A stretch of DNA of 64,000 bases from Symbiodinium natans (Eukaryota > Sar > Dinophyceae > Suessiales > Symbiodiniaceae). A program made the position numbers and the translations under genes. Below are positions 46,420 to 57,827 of the stretch, in pieces; the first letter of the stretch is position 1, and every line of letters begins with the position of its first letter. Under the pieces are notes generated by a model. That model saw only the letters and a program-made list of their open reading frames with translations, made no database searches and was not told where the DNA came from. The stretch spans positions 186,001 to 250,000 of the forward strand of contig CAJNDS010001313.1 of NCBI GenBank assembly GCA_905221605.1, read 5' to 3'.

Positions 46420-49180
46420 TGGGGCGAGCAAGTAGTAGCTTGCTGTGTTTCGAAGTTCGACAGCTTCAAAGTTCCCAATTCCAATGTGGGCTCTTGCATA
46501 AAACTCTTCCGAGTAGTTCACACCCTTCTGCGTGCGAGGGACTGCCTCTTTCAAAGTGGTCGTTGTGGTGAACCCTCCTTCTTTGACTGAGGCATCTCAC
46601 GCGGATAGATCTTCCTAAGTTCTTGCCCACCCGCGTGTTCTAAGATCCACCCACTCCGACACGTGGACGACCCATTCCTTCGTAAATGAGCCGGATGGGA
46701 AGGGAGCAGCTCCTTAGGAAGGGTCTTTGTCAAGCCTTGCTAGACGCACCGGTGGCACCGAAACGCCCCCACGCACGACATCAATCCCAAGCCGACTAGT
46801 TACAACATCGAGCCGCCAAACATCTGCAAATGCTGCACTTTGCAATCTCCGAAGCTCCACGCTGCAAGCTACACGAAGAACGAGAATAATCATTGTAGAA
46901 AACGCTTTTTCTTTTGAAGACACGTTTGGAGTGCAGCTGTAGGACCTAGCATGCATCAGATCACTGAGGCCTCAGTGATAGCATCCGCCTGCTTGGCTGC
47001 GGTCGTAAGTTCCTGCAGCATGCGCGATTGCCCGCATCATTGCAAGTCTCACTGAAAAACATCGTATATTCCAGCAATGCTCAAGATCACGAAGGCAGGT
47101 TCGCAATCCCAAATGAGAGGGGCAGATACAGGTAGCCATCGAGCTCAGAAAAGAGCACTAAAAGCAGCCGAAAAGCCGACGAAGCCCTCCTGGGGCCTAA
47201 GGAGGCTCGGAAAGTGTCTCATCTACCCACCCACGTCTCTCCGCCTCCGAGGGGTTTTGGGAGGGACCTCCCCTTCCTGCAACTCCCTCAAGACTGCCGA
47301 TCACCGTACCCCCCTTGCTAAGGACCCCCTTTGAAATCGGGAGCCTTTCTGGCCTGAACTTTCCCAGCGCGAATCTGGGGAGGTCGCAAAGGTTGCCACC
47401 AGCCGTATTGGCTCAAGCTACCCCCCAACCATGGGAAGTTTGGAAGCCTGAGTCCTGAGAGGCTCCCTTTCATTGCGCATACAGATGTATACAGCGGGGA
47501 GCGGAGGCGCAAGCCGCGGCCCGGGTCGGGAATGGTCGGGCCGGACTGCGAGAAAATCACTGCAGCAGAAGAACAAGAGAACAAGCCCTCTCGTCTCCTT
47601 GTTGATGCGCTTCTGCATAGCCATATTACAAGTACTGGCATCGAACATATGAGGCATAGTCTCGACCGAGTTGTCATGGCCAGGATTGCCAGCCGTCATG
47701 AAGCCAGCATGATCATTGTTCACACTTGCGCACGATGGTGCAACATTTAATGCCACGCATGGGTTGTTCGGCTCTCTGCCGAGGCCTTGCTGGAACCCTG
47801 GGACAGGGTCACTCAAATTCAAACCAGGGGGGCAGCCATGTGGGCAGGACAGCTGCGAGAGCTTTTGGAGAACTTGCAGCTGCAAGTGTGGAGGCCAAGC
47901 AGGAAGGCCGGTGCTCGGAACTGGAGACTCACACTCGCTCGTGGTACTCCAGGATGCAGGTGATGTCTGCTGACATTCACCACGTTCAAAACGCAGGCTC
48001 ATAGCGCAGGGCATCATTTGGATGCCCTGAACTCTCAATCTGGTCGTTACAATTCTCTTTGAGCCGAACTCTAAGAGACGCAAACGATTCAACACCAGCA
48101 TGCGGCAAAGCAACAAAGCTTCGTCCTGTACCCAGAACGAACCCACAAAACAGCTCGAAAACACTTGAAGCATGGGCTGCCCGTCTGGAATCAAAGTGGG
48201 ACTTGAAGCCCAGACTCCTCGCCTGTAATGAGCGAGATGTCATGCTTGCGAGTGAGATGCCCACGTCCCTGCTTCTGGGCCAAAATCTATTGCGGGCCTT
48301 CGCATGATGACTGTCTGAAACATGACATGTGCTCAGAAGTGCCATGCTGATGCACAGTTCATGCAGAGTCTTCTTGTATGCCGCGCACAAGGTAGTCACA
48401 GGCCTCAGACAAGATCGAACTGTGATGCCACGATAGACCAACACGTGATGCAAGCTGCACCCTATACTGCCGTACCTTTGAAGAGTAGTATTGCACACTT
48501 GCCGGGGACGGCACAAAACGTCTTGACGCTGATCTTGTGCCACGGCCTGCTTCCGTCCAAGCTGCTGTGGAATCATTCTCCAAGCTTCCCTAAATTCACC
48601 AGTCGGGTCAGGATGCAAATGCAGCCGGGTGCGCTTTTTGGAACATTTGTTTTTCTGTTGTTCTGCCCAATGCGGCCGAAACCTATGCAATCTATCCATC
48701 ATGAGCACAACCCTCCGCTTGGCTTATTGCCCGAAGCAAACCCGCACAAAAACACACTAGCCAGCATGGGATCCAGCAGCAGCTGCCACAAAGGCATCTA
48801 GCACAATCTAGTGCCTGCAGCGGTGACAACAACTGGGAATTCAGCTGCTGCTTTCACCAACATCAAGTTGAGAGATGGCGTTTCTTCCTGAACAAGTTCA
48901 CCTGGTTACCGGCCACTAGTAGCTACAATTTGACTGCCATCTCCTGCACACAATTGAAGCCAAGTCAAAGCCGATGTGCATCAGATGAGGCTGAGGCGAT
49001 GCCAAGTCTCACGTTGTGAGACACGAACTTCCAAATTTTCTTGCGAGGCCGTTAAAGGCCAGCCTCAGCCGGAAAATCTGCACAGCCTGCACAGCCACAA
49101 GCCGGCTATGAACTCCTGCTCAGCAAGTCCGAGCACAGGCTTCATGCCAGCCTTTGCCAACCGCAAGTCGGTCTCTTTTA
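46420..49180. other. no supported gene; long ambiguous frames
   Basis: Overlapping frames of 240-260 codons are open on the minus strand (47418-48708), and shorter ones on the plus strand, none with domain content. A possible spliced-leader relic lies at 47403-47417. Confidence 0.4.
47403..47417 (+). other. possible relic of the dinoflagellate spliced leader
   Basis: The 15 bases CCGTATTGGCTCAAG equal the conserved 3' 21 bases of the dinoflagellate spliced leader with one internal 6-nt deletion (GCCATT). Complete or truncated leader copies in genomic DNA are taken as marks of mRNAs reverse-transcribed back into the genome. No processed gene copy is recognisable immediately downstream on the plus strand, so this may be chance. 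Confidence 0.35.
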
Positions 49181-49187
49181 AGCTCGC

Positions 49188-50959
49188 TTATGCCCACATA
49201 GACTTGGGGCATGCGGCCGAAAGGCTCGAGGGCGCATAGCATCCATAGCCTTCAACGCCACAAGACTTGGCGTCTTCCTTGTGCACGTATGTGCACCCAC
49301 TTCGAGACTTGCAGGTGCTCCATGACACCCCGCTTCCGCCACAAGAACCGGCTGGACTGGGGCCTGGACTTGGGCCCGGGCTTGGGGATGGGCCTGGGCC
49401 TGGGCTTGGGGATGGGCCTGGCGATCCGCCAGCATAGTCTGCTGTCGCACCCTTAAGAAGTTCGCTCATCCCAGTATGAAGTACGTCGTCTTCCACCACG
49501 AAGAACAAGCCACCACGACCATTCTGAGAGATTTCACAGCTGTCTTCGCCACCGGCATTTCCATTCAAGCTTCCCTGCTGATTCATGTCGGCCAAGATCG
49601 TCAGCTTCGAGCCGGACAGGCTGTGTGCAAGCTTTGCATGGTTGCCATTTGTGGTAGGGTGCCCTTCAAGACTAAACGTCTTTCCCCCAAACTGGCCACT
49701 CAATGCCACCTGTACTTCCTTGGGTGCTTGCAAAGTCTTGTTCCAACAGCCTGGTACAAAGCCAGCCTTCGTGGAGTTGATCTCCGGTTTTCCCCACCAG
49801 GAGGCCGTGCGCAAGGGGGCACCAAGAAGGGAGGAGACCATGAGCCAGGGCGGCACATGTAATCCCGAAGGCTTGGCAATGAGCCGCACCTCAGGGAATA
49901 AAGCGCGGGCAAAGCATGACGGTGCGAGTGCTCACACGACATTTGCCTTGAGCGATGCTTTTAGCTACTGGTTTTGAAAATAAGGCACAGCATGGGCCCC
50001 TCGTGACTATTGTGACTCCGGCAAACATCATCCCTAAGCTGCACCTGGCTCGTGGTCTTTACACTGAGGGTCTCGGAAAACGGCGTGAGATTGTCCAAGA
50101 CCTGCCGGCCTAGCTGCTTGGCCAAGCTGGAAAGCTCAGCCGGGCCAGAGGTGAGTTTCACCAGCTGATCATTGCTGGGGTCTGTTGCAACCGACGCTCT
50201 CTGCAAAGCTTGCAGAACTGTGCGTGTGTCATCCAGCGTTGCCAAACGCAGCGCGAAGAAGTGCTGTGCAACCTTGATGTTGTCGTCCTTAACGCACCCC
50301 AACGTGTTACCCTGAGTGCTCCGAGGCTTTGAAGCAGAGCCCGTCCCTGGCCAATCAGGTGTGGTTACCTGCATGATGAAGCCAGTACCATCCTCATCCC
50401 AAGCCATGACCCCCTTGCTGTGGCCCCACGGACCCGCACAGTACTTGACGCAAGGAGGCTGGATGTTGAGCTCCGGATCATCATAGAACTGGTCGTTCCA
50501 TATCACATAATTTGGCGCACTGCCTGAATACACCTGCGCAAAGGTCTTTGCTACTGGGTCGTCCCCGTTTCCCAAGCAGTCACTGTGAAGCTGCATTGCA
50601 GACGTCTGCCCCTTGGTGCCATGGGATAGGACATACTGCAAGCCCCAGCCCTTGTAAGACTCGGTGCTTCCACCGAACATGCAAGTAATCTTGGTGGAGC
50701 ATTCAGGGAAGGCATCGGTAGTGGGCTTGAAAGCAAACCACCAGTCCACGGCGGTGCCATCACCGAGAAGCGGTGCTGGAGAAGTGGCGCCTTTGGCAAG
50801 GAACAGTCCCGCAGGCTCTGACCACTCTGACCCCGCCGCCAAGTTAGCCAACTTAGCAAACAAGCCCACAGCGGCGCACAGGCTGATGCCAAAGACCAAG
50901 CTTGCCCTCACCTTCTCTTTGCAGGACTTCACAGGTGTCTCGAGATGGAGTGTCTCCAT
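49188..50959 (-). CDS. DNase II-family acid endonuclease with Cys-rich C-terminal tail
   Basis: Two exons, 50959-50045 and 49889-49188, are joined through a 155-nt GT-AG intron (CAG|GTGCAG ... CTGAG|GTGCGG), giving 538 residues from the ATG at 50959. After a basic start, residues about 18-40 form a signal peptide or signal anchor. Residue 71 begins VDWWFAFKP, then YVIWNDQFYDDPE, then GHSKGVMAWDE with the first catalytic His at about 180. Exon 2 has NHAKLAHSLSGSKLTILADM, supplying the second HxK motif at about 389, and GEDSC. Both catalytic HxK sites are intact. DNase II cuts DNA without metal at acid pH, leaving 3'-phosphates, in lysosome- or food-vacuole-like compartments. An added Ser-Pro-Gly linker (about 460-485) leads to a 55-residue domain with six cysteines that animal DNase II lacks. 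Confidence 0.92.
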
Positions 50960-51229
50960 TGCTGCTATTCCCGTTTGCTATCGCTTCGGTCTTTCTGTCT
51001 TGGACAGAGGCCTGCAAAAGCAACAAGCGACATCAAAGTTGGCCACGCCGATGCCGCCCACGCAACACTCAAAGAAAACACTTACCGAAGTGTCAGGTGT
51101 CAATTGTCAACATCGGCAAGGTCCACACTCTCAACTGACTCAACTTTGTTCCCTTCCACAACCCGTCGGATTGTCGCGCCTTGTCAGCCTCTAGCCACTC
51201 AATCTTGCGCGCCAGCCTCAAATTCAAAC

Positions 51230-52110
51230 TGAACATGCAAATACAAGTGCTGCAGTGACAGCCAGCTGTAGTACTGAAACATCATCCCAGTAAACACCCT
51301 CGATGTGGCAAAATCACGCAAACGTCAGACCTTGGAGAGTGCGTAAAAAAGAGGCCACTCATGTTCAAGGTAACCCCGCCCCCTCCCCCCCTCACCCCCA
51401 AATTAAAGTGCCCCCCCCCCTGCTCAATTCCACAGTTTTTGGTAGAATTCCTATTGGTATGAATAGGAATCCAATCAAGAGGATTTCCATTCACTCTGAT
51501 CAGATGTCGATTAAATTTTAAATTGGATTTCTATTAATTTTCATGGCATTTCAACTCAAGTGAAACCCTATTAAAATACTATCTATTGAAAATAATTGAA
51601 ATGCCAAAAATAGAAACTCAATAGAAACCCTTGCACCCGATTGGATAGAATTCCAAATTTTATATTTTTCTATTCACATAAATCGAAATCTTATTACAAT
51701 TGATAAGAGGGTGGGGGGGGGGGCAACGGGGGAACTCTTATTAAAACTGATGAGGGGGGCAGTGGTGGCCCCCCCCCTCAACTGAGCGAGGAGAGGGGGG
51801 GCCCCACCGTCCCCACCCCTTCAACAAGAGAGAAGGGGGAGGGGGCAGGGGCCGGGAGGGCGGGGGTGGGTTGGGGTGGGGGGAGTGGGCGCAGCGGCCC
51901 AGCTGCAAAAAGCAAATTTTGCTCAGACGGTCCTTACTCAGGTGGGAATCCCCAACAAACAGCTCGGGCAGCACCCCTAAAACCCCCTAAACCTTTGCGA
52001 GGCCGCATCGGGCTATCGCTTCTTTGAGCTCCGGGCAACAGTTTCGGGCCCAGCTGCAGGGGATTGGCCTGCAGTCATATCACTGTCAGACCTGCCGCCT
52101 GCTTGACGCT
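51230..52110. other. homopolymer-bounded AT-rich block, no gene
   Basis: A C-run at 51411-51420 and a G-run at 51713-51723 bracket about 290 bp of AT-rich DNA. That block is built from repeated words such as AATTCCTATT, AATAGGAATCCAAT and GGATTTCTATT. More G- and C-runs follow to about 51890. Frames here are low-complexity and not credible. Confidence 0.7.
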
Positions 52111-52114
52111 GCTC

Positions 52115-52828
52115 ACTTACTTGCGGTCAATCTCTGGATTGGGATGGATGTCAAGCCCCACTGTTGCAACATCACACTCCCGCATCTCCCGCTCTCTCTT
52201 TGCCTTGCTTGCTGTGCTCCGCGTGGAATCTACGGCCCAATGGTAGTCAGAGAAGCCATTCATCACAGCAATGCATGCACCCTGCTTGCAGTTCTCACAG
52301 CCTTCAGATATCCCTCCATGAGTGGGGGAGTTCGTTATTGTGCAAGTTTGGTCTACTAGCACTTCCTATGACCTGCCATTTAACCTGAGACCCCTTCTGC
52401 ATCCAGGCTTGGGTGAGCGTGCCGGGAAAGAGCTCATGCTGCCCAGGTTCGTTGTAAACCCATCGCAGACAAGCACACCATAAGAAGTAGTCCGAAAGAC
52501 ACGTGCACGTGGTTCTGCTGACTATGTTCCGGGCTTGGGACCCCTTGCACATGGCAACCCCTTGAAAACCACGTGGGAACCACAACGCACTGTCTTACGC
52601 CTTGTCACAGTCGCCATCCTGTACCGCCATGTGGAGGGACACGACGACCTGTCCATAAATTTCGAGTGAAGGATATTGACATACATGAACGGCAGAACGC
52701 ACCACCAGTGCACAACACGACACGTCACAAGCAACTGTAGCACCTGCACGGGGCAGCCCGGCAGCCAGCAGCGGTACCTTGTCCAAAGAAATATACAAAG
52801 ATGCTCGCAACGCTCGCAATGCTCGCAC
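52115..52828 (-). CDS. unidentified multi-exon gene fragment
   Basis: Three minus-strand pieces have good composition and canonical donors. About 52828-52595 ends CAAGGC|GTAAGA and contains SLEIYGQVVVSLHMAVQDGD. About 52490-52378 ends GGCAG|GTCATA and contains WVYNEPGQHELFPGTLTQAW. About 52314-52115 ends GCAA|GTAAGT and contains NGFSDYHWAVDSTRSTASKA and CDVATVGLDIHPNPEIDR. The third starts after a CTGAAG|G acceptor. Order and strand fit a single gene whose further exons would lie below 52.1 kb, but none was found there. No family is recognised. Confidence 0.5.
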
Positions 52829-53170
52829 ACAGATCGGGTCAGACTGCAGGTTTGCACTCGGACTTTGAAACTAGCAAAGTCGAAGGAGCTCAACTCTCAG
52901 CGCCTCACCTGGTTCTGTGAACGTTTGCAGCGCAAGGTGCCGATGAGGCCTGGGCCAGTGAACCAGCACAACGCACTTAGCACCGATGAAGGCCATCTTC
53001 AATGAAACTAGGCCATGGCATGCCTACGACATCACTCCCCATCGATCTCCATCTTGCTCGGACGGCACCTCCACTCGAAGTCGGAAGCATCCAGCACACC
53101 TCAAGTCGTTCACAAGCGCTCACAAATATTCCCTCTCAAGGCAGGCTTGCTGGCTAAAGCCATGCATGAG

Positions 53171-53213
53171 TGAGGCTTGTGAGGCTTGTGAGGCTTGTGA
53201 GGCTTGTGAGGCT
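53171..53213. repeat. 9-bp tandem repeat, about five copies
   Basis: GAGGCTTGT repeated head to tail. It lies just beyond the 3' end of the TEDC1 gene, in 52.9-53.36 kb, where no gene is otherwise seen. Confidence 0.9.
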
Positions 53214-53369
53214 CTGAGATCTCTGAGGCCACAGCGGCCCGACTGGGAATGCCAGGTCGAAGCCACGAAGGCATGGGGCCCAAGCCTCCGGCCTGACAAA
53301 GCTTTCTAGATTGGAATAGTATTGCAACTGCCAAGCCCCACCACCTTCCAGCACAGCGAAACATGTGAA

Positions 53370-55830
53370 TCATGTTTTTCCCACGGGGAGCACGCGCAAG
53401 TCTGTCAGCATGGCTAGCGTGCCGTGAAGCTTCTTCGCTGCTTCCTCAGACAGCTCCCTGTGTTCCTGCAAGGCCGACGTATAATGCATACGCACCGAGT
53501 GCACATGCTCCTGGACACTCGAACTCGAGGCTGATGTGTCCCTAGCCTGCTTGGACACATGTCCAGTCTCAGTTTCAAGGACCTGACGTGATGGCTGGAA
53601 GAGCATCTCATCTTGCACGATCTCCTTGGTGCTTCCCGCACTCTCGTTCCAAGGTGATGGGAGCACGGCATCGAAGGCAGCTCCCAAACTCCGCAACTCC
53701 TGCTTCAGCTCCCGCTGAGTAGTGCCGAGTAGTGACTTGTGCAAGTTGTCCCAGTGATCACGCAAGTCCTTGGCTGTGTGCCGCCTCTTTGTCAGGAACG
53801 AAGCTGGTGCAGCAGGCTCTTCTCGTGCTCTTTGGAGTGGGAGCACAGACTTTTCAAACGCTCGGAGGCTTTCCATCATGTTCTCTCTGAGCATGTTGCA
53901 GCCCGTGCGCTTCAAAGGTTCCTGGCTGGGGCGGCTGGGGCGGCTGGGGCCTGCTTCCTCAGCGCCCACAGGGACCACAGCATCTGCACCGGCTCGGAGA
54001 ACGCTGCCCATCCATCTCCAAAACAGCTCTTCGTCCTTGCAAGGGGGGGCATGCACCGTCATGCACCAGTCCAACCCACAACTTTGGCAAAGCACAGCAG
54101 CATCCAACCCTGGCGCTGGACTCGCAAGCCCTGGTGATATGCTTGCCCTTTTCTCAGTCGCAGAAAACGCCTATTGAGAATTGAACATTGCCTTATGGTT
54201 TGCCTCAAGCCTCGCCGAATGTTAAACCATGCCTTGTTCCAACAATAAGAGTGAGGAGGGTTGGTTCGCTGCTGGTTGTGGATCAAAATCACGTTCCCGT
54301 CTGGGCACGGGCATGGGCTCCCACTCTTGCACTGGCATACGCGGGCGAGGCTCTTGTCCGTAGCTTCTGGTAAGGGAGTTCTGCACGTCGCACGACACAT
54401 GGCGCACAAAGGGTTTTGATATCCAGATACGCCTCCTGTCATACATGCTTAGAGCGGCTTTGCACGGACACTCGGATTCTCTGCGGGCCTCTCTCTGGAC
54501 GGGCATTACTCGGCAGAACTCCCTGTGCTCTGCGGGCTTCTCTATTTAACTCGGGATTCGGCGGGGCTCTCTGTGGGATTCACTGCGGGTACTCGGCGGG
54601 TTCTCTGAGGGTGGCACTCCATGGATACTCGGCGGGACTGTCTGCGGGCTTCTCTACAGGCACTTCAGGGATATTCGGCGAACTCCAGGGACCAGGCCCA
54701 AAAGATCGGACGCGACGCCGGGCGAGGAGGCGAGGAGGCGAGGAGCATGATTGACTTCAAAGCACAAAGACCGCCACATGAAGCCCGAACAGGCCATCGG
54801 GGAGTCTAGGACTAAGTTCCTAAGTGGGCAATCTGGCCTGGTGCTGAAGTCAGTTGTTTGCTGCGTTTCTCTTCTTTTCATCTTTCGTCGTTTTGTAATC
54901 TGCAGTGGCGTCCGCATGCTGCAACCTGCTTGACCGCTTGCAGCGCCTGCACAAGCCTGCCTCTAGCAAGTTCTACAACTAATACTCACGGTAATCTTCT
55001 ATGTCCCTACTCCCTATTACTGCGTCTTTTCCTGCAACTAGAAGACGACCCCAACCCCACGGAGGATTACAATCATTGGTCAGGACCCCGACCTTCGAGG
55101 CCTGTAAACTGCCGATGCTTTGCTGCAGGTCTTGCACATGCTCTTGCAACAAAGAGCGCTCCAACACATATAGTTCATACTGCGTGGGCGGCTGTAAAGT
55201 CTTTCGCTTGTCGGCCATGTCCAGGGACTGAAGCCGGTGGGACGCCAGATTCTGAATCTGCTTGAGCAAGGAAAGGCGGTGCGATTCCAAATGCTCCAGC
55301 CTCCTCACTTCTGCATGCCACCGGCCGTGGAGCTGAAGAATGTGGTGGTAGAGTCTGGCACCGCTCGGAGATTGTCGACCAGGTGATGCGGAGACCCGAT
55401 CCAAGCCAGCGATATCATGTGGATACGGTGGCAACGGATGGCAGCTTTTGATGCTGCGGGCAGCAGTCAAAATCTCAGATGTGCTTAGCAAAAAGCCAAC
55501 TGCAAGAAGGAGCTCACGGGTGTCACTGCTGTCACCCAGAGAATCTGCACGAGGGTATCCCAGCAGCATCAACCGAAAAACAGCAACCTCTTTCTGCAAC
55601 CCAGACAGCTCTGCCACGGATTCTCGCAGAAGTGGGGTCCAACCAGTTTGTGCACTGGCTTGTTGAAACTCCAGCAGGTCTGCCAAGAGCGCCCACATGA
55701 CAGGACCCACAGAAACGTCGGCATGCTTTGCCAGGCGTAGGCATTCTGCGTCCACGTAGCGGATGCCGGCTTTGTGCAGGGCGCAGCAAACGAAACTCAG
55801 TGCTGCTCTTGTGCGGGCAGCATCACCCAT
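53370..55830 (-). CDS. TEDC1: tubulin epsilon and delta complex protein 1, two exons
   Basis: Exon 1 (55830-55093) and exon 2 (54035-53370) join in phase 0 across a GT-AG intron (TCGAAG|GTCGGG ... GCAAG|GACGAA) to give 467 residues. Exon 1 has SFVCCALHKAGIRYVDAECL, LADLLEFQ, and GYPRADSLGDSSDTRELLLA followed by VGFLLS, which match the N-terminal half of TEDC1/C14orf80 proteins. A coiled-coil-like stretch follows. Exon 2 opens with DEELFWRWMGSVL, the hallmark FW.WM segment, then Pro/Ser-rich and helical tail sequence. Known TEDC1 pairs with TEDC2 and stabilises delta- and epsilon-tubulin, which are needed for triplet microtubules of centrioles and basal bodies. This fits a flagellated protist. 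Length is close to the human protein. Identification rests on remembered motifs, not an alignment. Confidence 0.87.
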
Positions 55831-55839
55831 TCACAAGGG

Positions 55840-56455
55840 AGTGCTAGTTATAAACTCAAAGCATGCGCCTACACCGGCCTACGCCTGCAAGGGCCAGGTG
55901 ACATGCTCACAGCATATTGAAGTGATGACAGCTAAGCAGCTCCATGCAGAAGCTCTATGGGCTATGAGCAGGCCCGAACTGGTGTGTGGGATAAAACTTC
56001 CAGAGTCCCGGGAGTCTTGAGAAACAGCCAATGAGACGAACAAGGCAAAGATCTGAGCAATGCTCTGGAGCGACAGATGCACCCAAACTCTGAACATAGT
56101 CAAAGCTCGGAAACAAGCATGCAGCAACTAGAACACTCCCTGGCACCACCTGACCAGCTGCTTTTCACCCGCAAGCTTGCTAGAACGGGTGAATGAAGGC
56201 CACCGGGGCCTTGATGCCCAGGACTCCGCAGCTGCTTTGGGCACCACCTGGACTTCCCCCCCCCTCCCTGTTGAGGCAGCGCCATCCAGACATGCAACGA
56301 ACAACGCTCTAGCACAGTAACGCTGTAGCAGCCTCAAAGGGCTTAGGCTGGGCTTAGGACTTGTGGCATGTTTAGTCTGCCCCTGGGACATCGCACTCAT
56401 TTTGCAGACGTGCCTTAGCTCCTCGAAGTCTTGGTCCCGGAGAGCCTGATGGTCT
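55840..56455. other. intergenic spacer between co-oriented genes
   Basis: About 620 bp between the TEDC1 start and the stop of the next upstream minus-strand gene. Only short frames occur. No promoter element or polyadenylation signal could be supported. Confidence 0.5.
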
Positions 56456-56460
56456 GACGC

Positions 56461-57405
56461 CTACGGCGCCGGTGCGGTCACCTCAGGGGCGTCGTCCAAA
56501 GCTCCAAACTGCGGAAGTGCCGGTCTGCCGGCCTCTGAAGGGTCTGGTAAGGCACCGCTGGGCTGCCCACCAACGGAAACAACAGAGACAGGTGACAAGC
56601 TGCGTCCGCTGCGGGGAGTATCCTTCTGCACAGCCCGGGAAACCTCGGGCTCGGCCTTGCTATCCTCGACGACTAAGCGGTAGCCCTGCCCAGAGAACGG
56701 CCGGAAAGGCTGCACGCCAGGAATGTCCAACTGCAGGACACCAGGAACGTCGCCATCCGCACCTGCGTTCAAGCCTTGAATTTGTTGTGGTGGCCGCATC
56801 ATCTCCCGGAACAGCCGCATGGCAAAGATAGCACTCATGAATGCTAGGAATATAGTGGTCCCGGATGAGATCAGAGCAACCCCGATGTCCGTCATTGTGT
56901 CATCATGGGGGTGATGCTCCAAGTGTTCAGCGGCACGTTGGTGATGGTGCTCCACATGCTCCGAAGTACCAGAACCGCGATCCCATACGTCATCGTCTAG
57001 CGTGTCTAGCGGATCCAGATCAATGGGGTCCAGAGCAGGTCCCTCTATGTCCAGCCCTCGACTACGTATCATGTGCCATGGCCCCGTCACCCATGGTCCA
57101 GGCTGGCCAGGCTGGCCAGGCTCCTCAATCTCACCAATCTCACCGAGGCCAGAATCCAGCTCTGCGCTCGCGAGGCCACTCGCTGAGAGGCGGAGATGCC
57201 TGCAAGCCGCGAGATCTGTCGCCGGGACCGGCAGCTGAACCGGCCCGACTCTGGCGGCTAGGCCAACCAAGGTGTCTCGGCCTTGTCTCCAGGAAAGCTC
57301 GGATCCGAAGACGAACACAGAGAACTCCTGGCGTCTCTGAGGCTTCTCGGGGCCGTTCAGAAAAAGTGCAACTTCTCGGCGGTCCTTGCATCGTCGGGGC
57401 ACCAT
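56461..57405 (-). CDS. single-pass membrane protein with a p97/Cdc48-binding SHP box
   Basis: A 314-codon frame from the ATG at 57405, possibly the last exon of a longer gene. The N-terminal 80 residues look globular (REVALFLNGPEKPQRRQEFS, then VFVFGSELSWRQGRD). An acidic Pro/Gly linker and a His-rich segment (about 150-167) follow. One hydrophobic helix spans about 173-198 (IGVALISSGTTIFLAFMSAI). The C-terminal tail contains FSGQGYRL at 237-244, an exact fit to the SHP consensus (F/W)xGxGxxL used by p47, Ufd1 and derlins to bind the N-domain of p97/VCP. A likely role is recruiting p97 to a membrane, for example in ERAD or plastid-membrane translocation. That is inference, as the N-terminal domain is not recognised. 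Confidence 0.62.
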   Translation of the reverse strand: MVPRRCKDRREVALFLNGPEKPQRRQEFSVFVFGSELSWRQGRDTLVGLAARVGPVQLPVPATDLAACRHLRLSASGLASAELDSGLGEIGEIEEPGQPGQPGPWVTGPWHMIRSRGLDIEGPALDPIDLDPLDTLDDDVWDRGSGTSEHVEHHHQRAAEHLEHHPHDDTMTDIGVALISSGTTIFLAFMSAIFAMRLFREMMRPPQQIQGLNAGADGDVPGVLQLDIPGVQPFRPFSGQGYRLVVEDSKAEPEVSRAVQKDTPRSGRSLSPVSVVSVGGQPSGALPDPSEAGRPALPQFGALDDAPEVTAPAP

Positions 57406-57827
57406 CTCGTGCAGAGATCCCTGGCTTCACTGATCCAAAAAGCCAGCGGCAAGCCAAGTCTAGAACGCATACGGCTATGGAATGCTATATATGATTGGAA
57501 GCGAAGTCTCCTGCGGGCCTAACCTGCCAGGCATGCAGCTACCCCCTCCGGGTCCCTGGTTTGTTCTCCAATCCGTCTGGCACGATGTGGCGGGCAGTTC
57601 TGGGTTGCACGGTACTCAGCATCGCGCAAAGCGAAGCTCCGTCACTTCACCATCTGCCTCCATAGAAGCCACGTCGGCACCTTGGAAGTGGCCCTTACGG
57701 CTTCAGCCTGTTTAGACACCCAACAGATTGCCACGACTGGCGGAGAAAGCAAAGCTTGGGATGGCACAAGTGCGGCACAAGAAGCATCAGGACGCGAATG
57801 CTGTTTTATGCTAAGGCTTCCTGCCTG

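Noticed and set aside
47418-48708. Two overlapping minus-strand frames of 240-258 codons
   Set aside because: No domain and mixed composition. Mutual overlap shows that at least one must be spurious, and neither could be preferred.
53171-53213. Short regular repeats considered as a CRISPR array
   Set aside because: Units are directly adjacent with no spacers, and the genome is eukaryotic.
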